DNA from: Tepidamorphaceae bacterium
Lineage (GTDB): Bacteria > Pseudomonadota > Alphaproteobacteria > Rhizobiales > JAKSCL01
Direction: 5' to 3'
Assembly (NCBI GenBank): GCA_028289445.1
Contig: JANQPO010000010.1
Coordinates: 1-64,000 of the forward strand
Length of the DNA stretch: 64,000 nucleotides
Part shown: one piece after another, positions 17,507 to 26,834 of the stretch
Numbering within the stretch: the first letter of the stretch is position 1
Layout of the letters: each line of letters opens with the position of its first letter
The notes under the pieces: generated by a model
Databases searched by the model: none
Told to the model about the DNA's origin: nothing
The model's input: only the letters and a program-made list of their open reading frames with translations
Made by a program: the position numbers and the translations under genes

Positions 17507-18111
17507 GGAACGAGCCAAGTCGTTTCCAGCGACCCATTGCGCCAGTCGAACACAAGCCGCCGATTGCCCTGGTGCGCCAGGAAGAGCCATTCGATCGCGT
17601 CGACGGAAAAAACAACGGCGCAAAACATGTCACGACCGCCGTCATCGTCCTCGCCCCCATCCTGGAACTCGAGATCGCTCGGTGTTTCGATTTTTACCCC
17701 TGGCCCCGGTCGCACGCGATAGCAGATGCGACTGAAGGATCGCGTGTTCGACCACGCCGCAGACGAAACGGCGTCGTCATGGTGGACCGTTGCCGCGCCA
17801 AGGACCCGCAACTGGACCTTCGCGACGGGATCGAAGAACAGCATGGTCGCGCGCGCATCGCGATTGATTTCCGCGACCTTTTGACTGCGACGATCGGTAT
17901 GGAAGCGCAAGGTTCGCGCGTCCCGATCGCCGTCGCGTAACACGACGATCCGGGACTGCGGACATCCATCGAGACCACACGTCGCGACAACCGGCGTGTG
18001 AAAAGGCGACCGTCGGTTCCGGACACCTTCTTCAATCAGCCGCCAGGCTTCTGCGAGCGACTTTTCCGCGTCCTCGTAAAAATCTGGGAGCCGGTCAGTC
18101 TCAGAGTCCAT
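17503..18111 (-). CDS. Pyridoxamine 5'-phosphate oxidase-related FMN-binding protein
   Basis: The 202-aa split-barrel protein has motifs FHTPVVATCGLDGCPQSRIVVLR and RFHTDRRSQKVAEINRD, seen here as FHTPVVATCGLDG and RFHTDRRSQKV. These match the PNPOx-like general stress or flavin-binding branch, not the true PdxH. A biochemical role cannot be assigned. Its C-terminus NRRLVFDWRNG is typical of a subgroup in alphaproteobacteria. Confidence 0.8.
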   Translation of the reverse strand: MDSETDRLPDFYEDAEKSLAEAWRLIEEGVRNRRSPFHTPVVATCGLDGCPQSRIVVLRDGDRDARTLRFHTDRRSQKVAEINRDARATMLFFDPVAKVQLRVLGAATVHHDDAVSSAAWSNTRSFSRICYRVRPGPGVKIETPSDLEFQDGGEDDDGGRDMFCAVVFSVDAIEWLFLAHQGNRRLVFDWRNGSLETTWLVP

Positions 18112-18230
18112 TGGATCTCGGTAAAAGATTCAACGCGCGCGTCCAAAGGCTTTGACAGATAAGCATAATCTCATTTTCTCGAAACTTGGATCAACCACCC
18201 GTCGGCTGTCCCGCGAGACGTGAGAAGGGC

Positions 18231-18307
18231 TGGCGACCCCGGCAGGATTCGAACCTGCGACCATCGGCTTAGAAGGCCGGTGCTCTATCCAACTGAGCTA
18301 CGGGGCC
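18231..18307 (-). tRNA. tRNA-Arg (anticodon TCT)
   Basis: On the minus strand GGCCCCG pairs with CGGGGTC, the discriminator is G and CCA is encoded (TGG at 18231-18233 on the plus strand). The anticodon TCT lies in CCTTCTAAG. All arms are intact. Confidence 0.96.
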
Positions 18308-18327
18308 GAGTGCCGTTCGCGACGACC

Positions 18328-18633
18328 TCAATGGGTCCACTGGCCTACCCTGTCATGACGGAAATTGTCCGAATAGGACATGCCGCGCCGGTTGGGCTCC
18401 TTAGGCTCGATGACGCGATAGGCAATGCCCTTGTTTTCGGCGTAGGCGACGGCGGCGTCCCGTGACGGAAACAGCAAACGGACCTGCTGGCGCATGTCGC
18501 CAGAGGAGGTCCACCCCATGAGCGGTTCAACGAAGCGCGGGCTTTCCAACTCGTATTCGAGCACCCAATTCGCCGTCTTCGCGGTGCCGGATTGCATGGC
18601 CGTCTTTGCCGGTCGAAAGATACGCGCGGTCAT
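18328..18633 (-). CDS. ETC complex I accessory subunit (NDUFS4-like)
   Basis: The 101-aa protein matches the ETC complex I conserved region family: MTARIFRPAKTAMQSG at the start, WVLEYE, PLMGWTSSGDM, and the terminal block with NFRHDRVGQWTH. The family is the bacterial counterpart of mitochondrial NDUFS4/AQDQ and is found in alphaproteobacteria outside the nuo operon, commonly beside tRNA genes. The ATG at 18633 has GGAG 8 bases upstream, preferred over an upstream TTG. Confidence 0.9.
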   Translation of the reverse strand: MTARIFRPAKTAMQSGTAKTANWVLEYELESPRFVEPLMGWTSSGDMRQQVRLLFPSRDAAVAYAENKGIAYRVIEPKEPNRRGMSYSDNFRHDRVGQWTH

Positions 18634-18696
18634 CGGTATCGTCTCCAAATCGCCATGCCGACGAGACTACCTTCTCATCGTTTGCGTCGGCTTAAC

Positions 18697-18773
18697 TGGT
18701 CGGGGCAGCAAGATTCGAACTTGCGACCCCCTGCTCCCAAAGCAGGTGCGCTACCAGGCTGCGCTATGCCCCG
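18697..18773 (-). tRNA. tRNA-Pro (anticodon TGG)
   Basis: On the minus strand the acceptor CGGGGCA pairs with TGCCCCG, the discriminator is A and CCA is encoded. The anticodon TGG lies in CTTTGGGAG. Confidence 0.96.
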
Positions 18774-18810
18774 AACCGTTTTGTCCCATAGGCCAAAACC
18801 GCAACGCCGG

Positions 18811-19317
18811 TCAATCACCCGACACCCCGATTGCCGGATGCCGGGCCGTGTCACCGACTGCGATACCCCGCGCCGCGGCGATCCCGGAGTTCAACTCCAG
18901 CACATAGCGAACGGGTTCACCGGAAGAGATCACCTCCTCCGACAAAGGGACTGTATCCGCAGCGATCGTCGCGATCGTTCCGTCTTCGGCCATGAACAAC
19001 ATGTCGAGCGGCAAATAGGTATTGCGCATCCACATGACAACCATCCGGGCCTCGCCAAAGTCGAACAGCATGCCGACATCTTCCGGCATGGACTTTCGAT
19101 ACATGAGGCCGAGCGTGCGCTGCTCCGGCGTCATGGCCAGTTCGACACGAAAGGAAACTGGCCCGGCAACGGTTTCGATAACGATCGGATCGGATTCGTA
19201 GACGACGGGTGCCGGCGCATCTTGTGCCTGCGCGTTGCCGGCGATCAGCAAAAGGCCGGTCAGCGCGACCAACGCCTGCTTACCGGCCTTTGATGAGAGG
19301 GTGCGCCGCGCCGTCAA
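18811..19317 (-). CDS. DUF192 family exported protein
   Basis: The 168-aa protein has a signal peptide (ALVALTGLLLIAGNAQAQ, then the mature domain). The DUF192 core shows TPEQRTLGLMYRKSMPEDVGMLFDF, cited here as TLGLMYRKSMPEDVGMLF, followed by MWMRNTYLPLDMLF. Function of the family is not established. It follows the cold-shock gene by about 20 bases on the same strand, a linkage often seen in alphaproteobacteria. Confidence 0.88.
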   Translation of the reverse strand: MTARRTLSSKAGKQALVALTGLLLIAGNAQAQDAPAPVVYESDPIVIETVAGPVSFRVELAMTPEQRTLGLMYRKSMPEDVGMLFDFGEARMVVMWMRNTYLPLDMLFMAEDGTIATIAADTVPLSEEVISSGEPVRYVLELNSGIAAARGIAVGDTARHPAIGVSGD

Positions 19318-19336
19318 TCGACCGCGCCTTGCCGCA

Positions 19337-19912
19337 TCAGTGGGAAACCGGACCGCGGGCCCAATCGATCGGCCTGATCTCGGCCGCCATCATTCCCTTC
19401 GGCCCCGGACCATAGGCGACCAGAACTTCTTGTCCCGGCCGCAACTCGGTCATGCCGTAGCGCCGCAGCGTTTCCATATGGACGAAGATGTCTTCGTCGA
19501 TCCCGGCCCGCTGCAGGAACCCATAGCCCTTGGTGCGGTTGAACCATTTGACCACGGCGACAACCAGACCGGACACCGGCTCGACGACAACGTGCGTGCT
19601 GGGCTCAACGGTTGAGGGATGGACAGCGGTTGAGTCGTCCATGGACAAGATGCGAAACGCCTGCAGCCCTTTGGCGCGCTGAACGACCTCGCACACGACC
19701 CGGGCGCCTTCGAACGCCGTCTGAAACCCATCGCGCCGCAAACACGTTACGTGCAACAGGATGTCTTCAGAGCCTTCGTCGGGGACGATGAAACCATAAC
19801 CCTTTGACGCGTCGTACCATTTGATGGTGCCGGCCACCTCGACGACATCGACGGGGGTTTCCTCCCGGGTTGCTTCCTGCCGTTCAGGATCAACCGAAAA
19901 ATCGTCCCCCAT
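19337..19912 (-). CDS. Double cold-shock-domain protein
   Basis: The 191-aa protein has two cold-shock domains: residues about 26-92 ([28 protein letters not shown]) and about 115-182 ([30 protein letters not shown]). The first RNP-type motif KGYGF is intact in both. The first domain has LLHV instead of the usual FVH, so its RNA-binding face differs. It probably binds single-stranded RNA or DNA. The two-domain form is typical of alphaproteobacteria and longer than the usual 70-aa Csp. Confidence 0.9.
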   Translation of the reverse strand: MGDDFSVDPERQEATREETPVDVVEVAGTIKWYDASKGYGFIVPDEGSEDILLHVTCLRRDGFQTAFEGARVVCEVVQRAKGLQAFRILSMDDSTAVHPSTVEPSTHVVVEPVSGLVVAVVKWFNRTKGYGFLQRAGIDEDIFVHMETLRRYGMTELRPGQEVLVAYGPGPKGMMAAEIRPIDWARGPVSH

Positions 19913-20221
19913 ACCCCGACCCTATTACGTTTTCAGGCGAACGCCGCATGATTCTTCCCGTTAACCATACCATTGACGGCCCGGGGGCAAAGCCCAAAAA
20001 CCTGAACTAACCGGCCGAATATCGGATTTACGTTGGCGTGTTGCTCTCTTGCAATTGCCTTTCCTGGTTGAGCGCGTGTTTCAGATGAGCCAGCGCGCCC
20101 TGCGAGCATTTTAAAATGCCGCTCAACTTCCGCTTTTCTGCGATATGTCCTATGAAAATGTAGAATCCGGCACCAAAACGGCGCTCGGTCTCCTTTCTCC
20201 CCAACAGCTGGAGTTTTCCAC
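19913..20221. other. Divergent intergenic region upstream of csp and gloA
   Basis: The 309 bases between the cold-shock gene and gloA contain a perfect 14-bp palindrome GCATTTTAAAATGC (20106-20119). No gene was found. The part next to the cold-shock gene would be its 5' leader. Confidence 0.5.
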
Positions 20222-20662
20222 ATGAAGTATCTTCATACGATGGTCCGTGTCAGCGATATGGATGAATCGCTCGACTTCTACTGCAACAAATTGGGCATGG
20301 AAGAAGTCCGGCGGGTGGAAAACGAAGCCGGACGGTTCACGCTTGTCTTTCTCGCCGCGCCGAAAGACAAGGAGAGCGGCATCGCCGAACGGGCGCCGCT
20401 GTTGGAGCTTACCTACAATTGGGATCCTGAGAATTACGGCGAGGGTCGCAACTTCGGCCACCTCGCCTTCAGCGTCGACAACATCTATGACACCTGCCAA
20501 GCGCTCATGGACGCCGGCATCACCATCAATCGACCGCCGCGCGACGGCCATATGGCGTTCATCCGCTCGCCCGACAACATCTCGATCGAGCTTCTACAGG
20601 CCGGCGACTCGCTGACAGCGGCGGAGCCATGGGCGTCTATGGAAAACACGGGAAAATGGTGA
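20222..20662 (+). CDS. gloA: Lactoylglutathione lyase (glyoxalase I)
   Basis: The 146-aa protein starts [20 protein letters not shown], then [24 protein letters not shown] (cited as [13 protein letters not shown] and NFGHLAFSV) and ISIELLQ. The metal-binding His and Glu positions of the GloA family are present. It isomerises the methylglyoxal-glutathione adduct to lactoylglutathione. GGAG lies 8 bases before the ATG. Confidence 0.94.
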   Translation: MKYLHTMVRVSDMDESLDFYCNKLGMEEVRRVENEAGRFTLVFLAAPKDKESGIAERAPLLELTYNWDPENYGEGRNFGHLAFSVDNIYDTCQALMDAGITINRPPRDGHMAFIRSPDNISIELLQAGDSLTAAEPWASMENTGKW

Positions 20663-20710
20663 GCCCGTCGCTGAAGCGCGATGAAGTAAATCAAGGCACG
20701 GGATCGAGGC

Positions 20711-20786
20711 TGGTACGCCCTACGGGACTCGAACCCGTGTTTTCGCCGTGAGAGGGCGATGTCCTAGACCGCTAGACGAAGGGCGC
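20711..20786 (-). tRNA. tRNA-Glu (anticodon CTC)
   Basis: On the minus strand acceptor GCGCCCT pairs with AGGGCGT (a G-U pair at position 1:72), the discriminator is A and CCA is encoded. The anticodon CTC lies in CCCTCTCAC. A near-identical isoacceptor follows at 20832. Confidence 0.95.
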
Positions 20787-20831
20787 GTGTGTCGGGATAT
20801 ATGAGATATCCGCAGTGCCGGCAAGCATAGG

Positions 20832-20907
20832 TGGTACGCCCTACGGGACTCGAACCCGTGTTTCCGCCGTGAAAGGGCGGCGTCCTAGACCACTAGACGA
20901 AGGGCGC
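20832..20907 (-). tRNA. tRNA-Glu (anticodon TTC)
   Basis: This gene is nearly identical to the tRNA-Glu at 20711 but has anticodon TTC in CCCTTTCAC and matching changes in the anticodon stem. CCA is encoded. The pair looks like a tandem duplication with anticodon divergence. Confidence 0.96.
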
Positions 20908-20973
20908 AACGCGACGCGGATATAAAAGGCTTTCCGGATTCCCGCAAGCGCAAAGGACATGATCCGCGGTGGC

Positions 20974-22776
20974 TTAGTGTTTCGCCGCATCCGGTCGGGC
21001 GGCATCTTTAATGTGAACCTGGATGCGTGCGCCCCCGCCCCACCGGTCGATCCGGGCAAACCCGGCCACATGGAGTGGGCCGCCACCGCCCATCAGCGCC
21101 TTCCCGAGAGCAGTGTCGGCTGCGCGAAACGCGATGGCCTTGACCCGTCCGCCTCCACCGTCCGCTAGCGTGCAGCGAACATGTCCGTGACCAACGACGC
21201 CAGCATTCGAGACGCGGTGCGCCGGCAGGGCGAAACAGGGATCGGGATTACCGGCGCCGAACGGTCCGGCCTTCTCGATCATGTGAACGAGTTCGGGCGC
21301 CAGTCCGGACGCCGTAAGGGCTCCGTCGATGGCCATGTTCTGACGTATTGTTGGATCGACTTGGCCTACCAAGGCGGCTTCAAGATATTGGCGAAGCGCT
21401 CCGCCCCCCCCAGTCGCGACCGTGAACCCGGCGGCCATCGCGTGTCCGCCCCCTTTAAGAAGAAGACCCTCCTCAACGGCACCGCGCACCACAGCGCCAA
21501 TGTCGACGCCGGCGATGGAACGTGCCGATCCCGTACCGATCCCCTTGGCGTCGAGTGAAACGGCGAAAGCCGGCCGATGAAACCGGTCTTTCAGGCGCGA
21601 CGCAATCAATCCCACCACACCGGGGTGCCAGTCTTCATGAGCGCTGAGCAAGAACGGTGCTGACCGCGACTCGCCAAGCGCGGCATCGGCCTCGGCCGTC
21701 GCCGCCTCCAGCATGACGGCTTCCAAAGCCTGGCGTTCGGCGTTCAAGCGCTCCAACTCACCGGCAATCCGCTCGGCCTCCATCTCGTCGTCTAGCGCCA
21801 AAAGTCTGGCGCCGAGATCGGCTTGGCCGATGCGCCCACCGGCATTGATCCGCGGCCCAAGCATGAATCCGAGATGATAGGTTCCAGGCGGTCCTGAAAC
21901 ACGGGCGGTATCGGTCAAAGCCCTGAGACCGGCGATCCGGCGCTCGGCCATCAGTTCCAAGCCGCGCCGCACGAAGGCACGATTCAGTGAGCGAAGCGGC
22001 ACGACGTCGCAAACCGTGCCGAGAGCGACCAGCGGCAACCACGCGAGCAGTTGCGCCATGGGGACATGTGCCCGCCCGCCTTCGCGCAGTACGCGGTTCG
22101 TCGCGACGATCGCCATGAAGACGACACCGACGGCGGCCAAATGACCCAGGCCGCTCAAATCATCCTGACGGTTCGGATTGACAACGGCGACGGCCTTCGG
22201 AAGCTCGGCGCCGGTCTGATGATGGTCGAGAACGATGACGTCTAAGTCGATTTCGGCGGCATGGGCCAGCGGTTCGAAACTGCTGACGCCGCAATCGACC
22301 GTGACAAGCAGCGAGGCGCCGCGTGCGCGGATGGCGTCGAGTGCTGCAACATTGGGTCCATATCCCTCAAAAATCCGATCGGGGACATAGATCTCCGCAT
22401 CGCTTCCAACTGCGCGCAAAAATCTGAACAAGAGCGCTGCCGAACTGGCGCCATCGACGTCATAGTCGGCGAAGATCGCGATTTTCTCGCCATCGATGAC
22501 AGCCCGGGCCAACCGATCCGCGGCCACGTCCATATCGACCAGGGTCGACGGGTCCGGCATCAGCGATTTCAGCTTCGGATCGAGGAAGTCCGATGGATCG
22601 TCTTCGTCGCCAATCCGGCCGGCGAGAATGCGGGCGACGATTTCGGTGATATCGTGGGTCTGCGCAAGTGCCAGCGCACGTCTTTGTCCGGCGGCATCCA
22701 GGCGATCCGTCCAAATCCGATCGAGAACGGAGGCGGCAACGCCCAAAAATGGCTTGGCGCGATCAGTCGTCTTCAT
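20974..22776 (-). CDS. recJ: Single-stranded-DNA-specific exonuclease
   Basis: This is a 5'-3' ssDNA exonuclease for recombination and mismatch repair, about 600 aa. The DHH phosphoesterase motifs are visible: FADYDVDGASSAAL (around residue 100), VTVDCGVSSFEP, LDHHQTG and the DHHA1 domain with GGGHAMAAGF. An OB-fold follows. The ATG at 22776 overlaps the end of glpX by 14 bases. A more upstream start at 22806 is possible. Confidence 0.94.
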   Translation of the reverse strand: MKTTDRAKPFLGVAASVLDRIWTDRLDAAGQRRALALAQTHDITEIVARILAGRIGDEDDPSDFLDPKLKSLMPDPSTLVDMDVAADRLARAVIDGEKIAIFADYDVDGASSAALLFRFLRAVGSDAEIYVPDRIFEGYGPNVAALDAIRARGASLLVTVDCGVSSFEPLAHAAEIDLDVIVLDHHQTGAELPKAVAVVNPNRQDDLSGLGHLAAVGVVFMAIVATNRVLREGGRAHVPMAQLLAWLPLVALGTVCDVVPLRSLNRAFVRRGLELMAERRIAGLRALTDTARVSGPPGTYHLGFMLGPRINAGGRIGQADLGARLLALDDEMEAERIAGELERLNAERQALEAVMLEAATAEADAALGESRSAPFLLSAHEDWHPGVVGLIASRLKDRFHRPAFAVSLDAKGIGTGSARSIAGVDIGAVVRGAVEEGLLLKGGGHAMAAGFTVATGGGGALRQYLEAALVGQVDPTIRQNMAIDGALTASGLAPELVHMIEKAGPFGAGNPDPCFALPAHRVSNAGVVGHGHVRCTLADGGGGRVKAIAFRAADTALGKALMGGGGPLHVAGFARIDRWGGGARIQVHIKDAARPDAAKH

Positions 22777-23770
22777 CCGCGTCCAGCGCGCCGAACTTTT
22801 CGGCATCGGCGTGGTGTGCGCTCTTCAGGCGGCGAATGGTCTGGCTGGCAGAGCGCATGACCAGGGTTTCGGTGTGGATCGTCGACCGCCGAAAGCGCAC
22901 GCCCGAAAGAAGGGACCCGTCGGTGACCCCGGTCGCGGCAAAGATGACATCGCCTGCCGCCATTTCTTCTATGGAATAGGCCCGGTTGAGATCGGTTATG
23001 CCGATCGTCTTGGCGCGGCCGCGTTCTTCGTCGTTGCGAAACAGCAGCCTGCCCTGCATTTGGCCGCCCATGCAGCGCAACGCCGCTGCGGCAAGCACAC
23101 CTTCCCGCGCGCCGCCAATGCCGACATAAAGGTCGATTCCAGTTTCGTCGGGATCGGTCGTGTGAATGACGCCGGCAACATCGCCGTCGCCGATGAGGCG
23201 GATCGAAGCGCCGGTCTTGCGGATGGATTCGATCAGCGCCGTGTGACGCGGCCGATCCATGACGCAGGTCGCAATCTCGCGAGGCCTGACGCCCTTTTCC
23301 CGCGCCAGGTCGGCAATCACATCTTCAACGGGCCGATCGAGATCGACGATGCCGTCCGGATAACCGGGACCGACGGCGATCTTGTCCATATAGACATCCG
23401 GCGTTTTGAGCAGACTGCCCTTCTCCGCGACAGCGATCACCGCCAGCGAGTTCGGCAGGTCCTTGGCGCAGATCGTCGTGCCTTCCAGCGGATCGAGAGC
23501 GATGTCGACGTTCGGCCCTTTACCGGTTCCGACTCGCTCACCGATGTAAAGCATCGGTACGTCATCGCGCTCGCCCTCGCCGACAACCAGCGTCCCGCTG
23601 ATCTGCAATGTATTGAGTTCCTGACGCATCGCGTCGGCGGCGGCTTGATCGGCTCTGACCTCATCGCCGCGACCACGAAAGCGGGCCGCCGCCACGGCCG
23701 CGCGCTCGGTCGCCCGCACGATTTCAATCGTCAAAACGCGATCAAGACTGTCTTCGACGCGCGCCGGCAT
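22763..23770 (-). CDS. glpX: Class II fructose-1,6-bisphosphatase
   Basis: The 335-aa GlpX-type enzyme dephosphorylates fructose-1,6-bisphosphate in gluconeogenesis. Metal-site motifs VVGEGERDDVPML and DIALDPLEGTTICA are intact, and GIGGAREGVLAAAALR binds substrate. The ATG at 23770 has GGAGAG upstream. It sits between hom and recJ, the standard alphaproteobacterial order. Confidence 0.94.
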   Translation of the reverse strand: MPARVEDSLDRVLTIEIVRATERAAVAAARFRGRGDEVRADQAAADAMRQELNTLQISGTLVVGEGERDDVPMLYIGERVGTGKGPNVDIALDPLEGTTICAKDLPNSLAVIAVAEKGSLLKTPDVYMDKIAVGPGYPDGIVDLDRPVEDVIADLAREKGVRPREIATCVMDRPRHTALIESIRKTGASIRLIGDGDVAGVIHTTDPDETGIDLYVGIGGAREGVLAAAALRCMGGQMQGRLLFRNDEERGRAKTIGITDLNRAYSIEEMAAGDVIFAATGVTDGSLLSGVRFRRSTIHTETLVMRSASQTIRRLKSAHHADAEKFGALDADEDD

Positions 23771-23807
23771 CTTCTCTCCAATCAATGCGGCTCGCGGCGA
23801 GCCGGTG

Positions 23808-25112
23808 TCACAGCGACTCGATGCGGATCACCTGTGCGGGCCCGGTGACATAGCCGTCGGATTCGATCTTTTCGACCGCCGCGCGAACCGCAGCCTCCAT
23901 AACCTTGTGCGTGATCAAGATCACCGGCACCGGTGTTTCGGGGTCGGCCGTCTTCGGATCGCGTTTTTGCACAATGCTTTGCAGCGAAATGTGTTGCTCG
24001 GCCATGCGCTCGGCGATGTGCGCGAAGGCGCCGGGGCGATCTTCGACATTGAGCCGGATGTAGTAGCCGCCCTCGTGCGCCCGCATCTGGGCGCGGACAT
24101 AAGGCTCGAGTGCTTTGGCGGGACGGGCCAGCGTTGGAAGCATCGCTCCGCGCGCGATATCGCAGATATCGGAGACCACCGACGATGCCGTCGCGTCGCC
24201 GCCGGCGCCCGGCCCGATCAACATGGCCTGGCCGAGGGCATCGGATTCGATCGCCACCGCGTTGGTGACGCCGGACACCCGCGCGATCGGCGAATTTTTC
24301 GGCACCATGGTCGGATGGACCCGTTGCTCGATCCCGGATTCGGTCCGCTGTGCGACGCCTAAGAGCTTGATTCTAAATCCTAAATCACCGGCGGCATGAA
24401 TATCTTCCAGTGTGATCTGCTCGATCCCCTCCAGATAGATATCGTCGGCGGTAATCTCCGTGCCAAAGGCGAGGCTCGTCATGATGGCCAGTTTGTGGGC
24501 CGTGTCGTGGCCGCCAATGTCAAAGGTCGGATCGGCCTCCGCGTAACCCAAATCCTGCGCATCCTTGAGGATCACATCGAAGGGCTTTTCCTCATCCTCC
24601 ATCCTTGTGAGGATGTAGTTGCAGGTGCCGTTCAAGATGCCGATGACATGCGAAATCCGGTTGCCGGCCAGGCTCTCGCGCAGCGCCTTGATGATCGGGA
24701 TGCCGCCGGCAACGGCAGCTTCGAAGAACAGCCCAACGCCGGCATCCTCTGCCAGTCCGGCAAGACGATTGCCATGCTCGGCGATCATTGCCTTGTTGGC
24801 CGTCACCACCGGCCGGCCGGCCGCGATTGCCGCCGTCGTCGCGTCTAGCGCCGGACCATCGGCACCGCCGATGAGTTCCACTACGGCGTCGACATCAGGA
24901 GACTGCGCCAGCGCGACAGGATCCTGCAGGAAGGCCATGCCGTTAAGCGAAAAGCCGCGATCCTTGTTGCGGTCGCGCGCGCTTACCGTCGTGACGACGA
25001 TCTCGCGGCCGCATCGTTCCGCGATCTGTCCGCGGTTCGCATTCAGCATTTTCACGACGGCCGCACCGACCGTCCCCAGGCCGGCGATACCGAGCCTTAG
25101 AGGTTCCGCCAT
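23808..25112 (-). CDS. hom: Homoserine dehydrogenase
   Basis: The 434-aa enzyme reduces aspartate semialdehyde to homoserine. It has an N-terminal NAD(P) site LGIAGLGTVGAAVV, the catalytic region GILNGTCNYILTRM and FDIGGHDTAHKLAIM, and a C-terminal ACT domain (YYIRLNVEDRPGAFAHIAER), which probably senses threonine. It feeds methionine and threonine synthesis. It follows alaC by 38 bases. Confidence 0.95.
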   Translation of the reverse strand: MAEPLRLGIAGLGTVGAAVVKMLNANRGQIAERCGREIVVTTVSARDRNKDRGFSLNGMAFLQDPVALAQSPDVDAVVELIGGADGPALDATTAAIAAGRPVVTANKAMIAEHGNRLAGLAEDAGVGLFFEAAVAGGIPIIKALRESLAGNRISHVIGILNGTCNYILTRMEDEEKPFDVILKDAQDLGYAEADPTFDIGGHDTAHKLAIMTSLAFGTEITADDIYLEGIEQITLEDIHAAGDLGFRIKLLGVAQRTESGIEQRVHPTMVPKNSPIARVSGVTNAVAIESDALGQAMLIGPGAGGDATASSVVSDICDIARGAMLPTLARPAKALEPYVRAQMRAHEGGYYIRLNVEDRPGAFAHIAERMAEQHISLQSIVQKRDPKTADPETPVPVILITHKVMEAAVRAAVEKIESDGYVTGPAQVIRIESL

Positions 25113-25150
25113 GGCTTTCGAAGTCCCCGCCTCGGACAGTTTACGGCGTC

Positions 25151-26368
25151 CTAGCCGGACGCGTTCAAAGGGACGACGTTGTGCATCGTTTTGTCAGCCG
25201 TTGCAAGAAACCGACGAAGGTTTCGCGCCGCTTGGCGGATGCGTTGTTCATTCTCGACAAGCGCGATGCGCACGAAGCCTTCGCCGTGTTCGCCAAAGCC
25301 GACACCCGGCGCGACGGCGAGATCGGCTTTCTCGATCAAGATCTTGGCGAACTCGACCGAACCCAGATCGTGGAATCGGCCGGGCAAGGGCGCCCAGGCA
25401 AACATCGTTGCCGGTGGTGCCGGAATATCCCAGCCGGCCTTGCCGAAGCTCTCCACCAAGACGTCGCGCCGTTTCTTGTAGACATCGCGGATGGCGTCGA
25501 TCTCGGATTCCGGCCCGTTCAGCGCTGCCGCGGCCGCCACCTGTATAGGCGTAAAAGCGCCGTAGTCGAGATAGGACTTAACCCGCGCCAGCGCAGCGAT
25601 GAGACGCTCGTTGCCGACCGCAAAACCCATGCGCCAGCCGGGCATGGAGAAGGTCTTGGAGAGCGAGGTGAACTCGACGGCGACCTCCATGGCACCCGGG
25701 ATTTCAAGAATCGAGGGTGGCGGCGCGCCGTCGAAATAGAGTTCGGCATAGGCCAGGTCCGACAAGACGAATAGGTCGTGTTTACGGCAGTAGTCGACGA
25801 CGTCTCGATAGAAATCGAGACCGGCGATGTAGGCCGTTGGGTTGGAAGGATAATTGAGGATGACCGCAATCGGCTTGGGGATCGAATGGCGCACCGCGCG
25901 GTCGAGGGCCGTCATGAAATGATCGTCCGGGAAGGACGGTAATTGGCGAATGACCCCGCCCGACATGATGAAGCCGAACTGATGGATCGGGTAGGTCGGG
26001 TTGGGTACGAGCACGACATCGCCGGGCGCCGTGATCGCCTGGGCCATGTTGGCAAAGCCCTCCTTCGACCCGAGCGTTGCGACGACCTGGGTGTCGGGAT
26101 CGAGTTTGACCCCGAAACGGCGCTCATAATAGCCGGCCTGCGCGCGCCGCAATCCGGGAATGCCGCGCGACGCGGAATAGCGGTTGGTGCGCGGTTTCTT
26201 GACCGTTTCAATCAGCTTATCGACGATGAAGTCGGGGGTCGGCAGGTCGGGATTGCCCATGCCCAGATCGATGATGTCTTCTCCGGCAGCCCGCGCCTTT
26301 GCCTTGATCGTGTTGACTTGTTCAAACACATAGGGCGGCAATCGGCGGGTCGGATGAAAGTCTTCCAT
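25151..26368 (-). CDS. alaC: Class I/II PLP aminotransferase (AlaC-like)
   Basis: The 405-aa aminotransferase has IDLGMGNPDLPTP, YPSNPTAYIAG and the PLP lysine in SLSKTFSMPGWRMGFAVG. This set and its place before hom match the family annotated as alanine transaminase AlaC or LL-diaminopimelate aminotransferase-like. The exact substrate is uncertain. It heads the run alaC-hom-glpX-recJ. Confidence 0.88.
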   Translation of the reverse strand: MEDFHPTRRLPPYVFEQVNTIKAKARAAGEDIIDLGMGNPDLPTPDFIVDKLIETVKKPRTNRYSASRGIPGLRRAQAGYYERRFGVKLDPDTQVVATLGSKEGFANMAQAITAPGDVVLVPNPTYPIHQFGFIMSGGVIRQLPSFPDDHFMTALDRAVRHSIPKPIAVILNYPSNPTAYIAGLDFYRDVVDYCRKHDLFVLSDLAYAELYFDGAPPPSILEIPGAMEVAVEFTSLSKTFSMPGWRMGFAVGNERLIAALARVKSYLDYGAFTPIQVAAAAALNGPESEIDAIRDVYKKRRDVLVESFGKAGWDIPAPPATMFAWAPLPGRFHDLGSVEFAKILIEKADLAVAPGVGFGEHGEGFVRIALVENEQRIRQAARNLRRFLATADKTMHNVVPLNASG

Positions 26369-26430
26369 GGTGTGTCGGTCTTTCCTGTTCGCGCGGGCGT
26401 GCTGCGGCGTCTGTCGGAGCGGCTTTGAGG

Positions 26431-26730
26431 CTATTGCGCCTCGATTTCGGCCGCCGCCTGTTCGGCATGGGTGTCGCGGACTTGCACCATATCTGCAATC
26501 ACGGACTCCCGGTCTGTCGGTGCCATGGGCGTATCCTCTCGTGTCACGGTTGTGAAGACGTTCGGATAAGTTCTCGGCACATCAATCGTCTGCTCTGGAA
26601 CGTCGTAGCGGCCGACGGTCTCGTAGACCTCGGACGATGCCGCGCAGCCGGCAAGCAAGATAGCCAGGCCCATGGCCGAGCCGACCCATCTGACGCTGCC
26701 ACCGGCCCTCAATGTGCGTCTACAAGCCAT
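26431..26730 (-). CDS. Small predicted lipoprotein, unknown function
   Basis: The 99-aa protein has a positively charged start, a hydrophobic stretch and the lipobox LLAGCAAS with Cys29. The mature part is short, polar and ends in an acidic alanine-rich tail. GGAG lies 5 bases before the ATG at 26730. It diverges from phaC and precedes alaC by about 60 bases. The minus strand has TATAAT at 26787-26782 upstream. No family was recognised. Confidence 0.7.
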   Translation of the reverse strand: MACRRTLRAGGSVRWVGSAMGLAILLAGCAASSEVYETVGRYDVPEQTIDVPRTYPNVFTTVTREDTPMAPTDRESVIADMVQVRDTHAEQAAAEIEAQ

Positions 26731-26834
26731 TGAAACTCCAAAACACGAAATCGATCCTGCGGTGGTCACTGTCAGCGGCATATTATACTATTGTGTTCAA
26801 ATCCGGAAAAAACCGGACGCCGGGATGGAACCGC

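Noticed and set aside
22496-23848. 450-codon plus-strand frame opposite recJ and glpX
   Set aside because: Both minus-strand genes are unmistakable. The plus-strand translation is arginine-rich and unrelated to any family.
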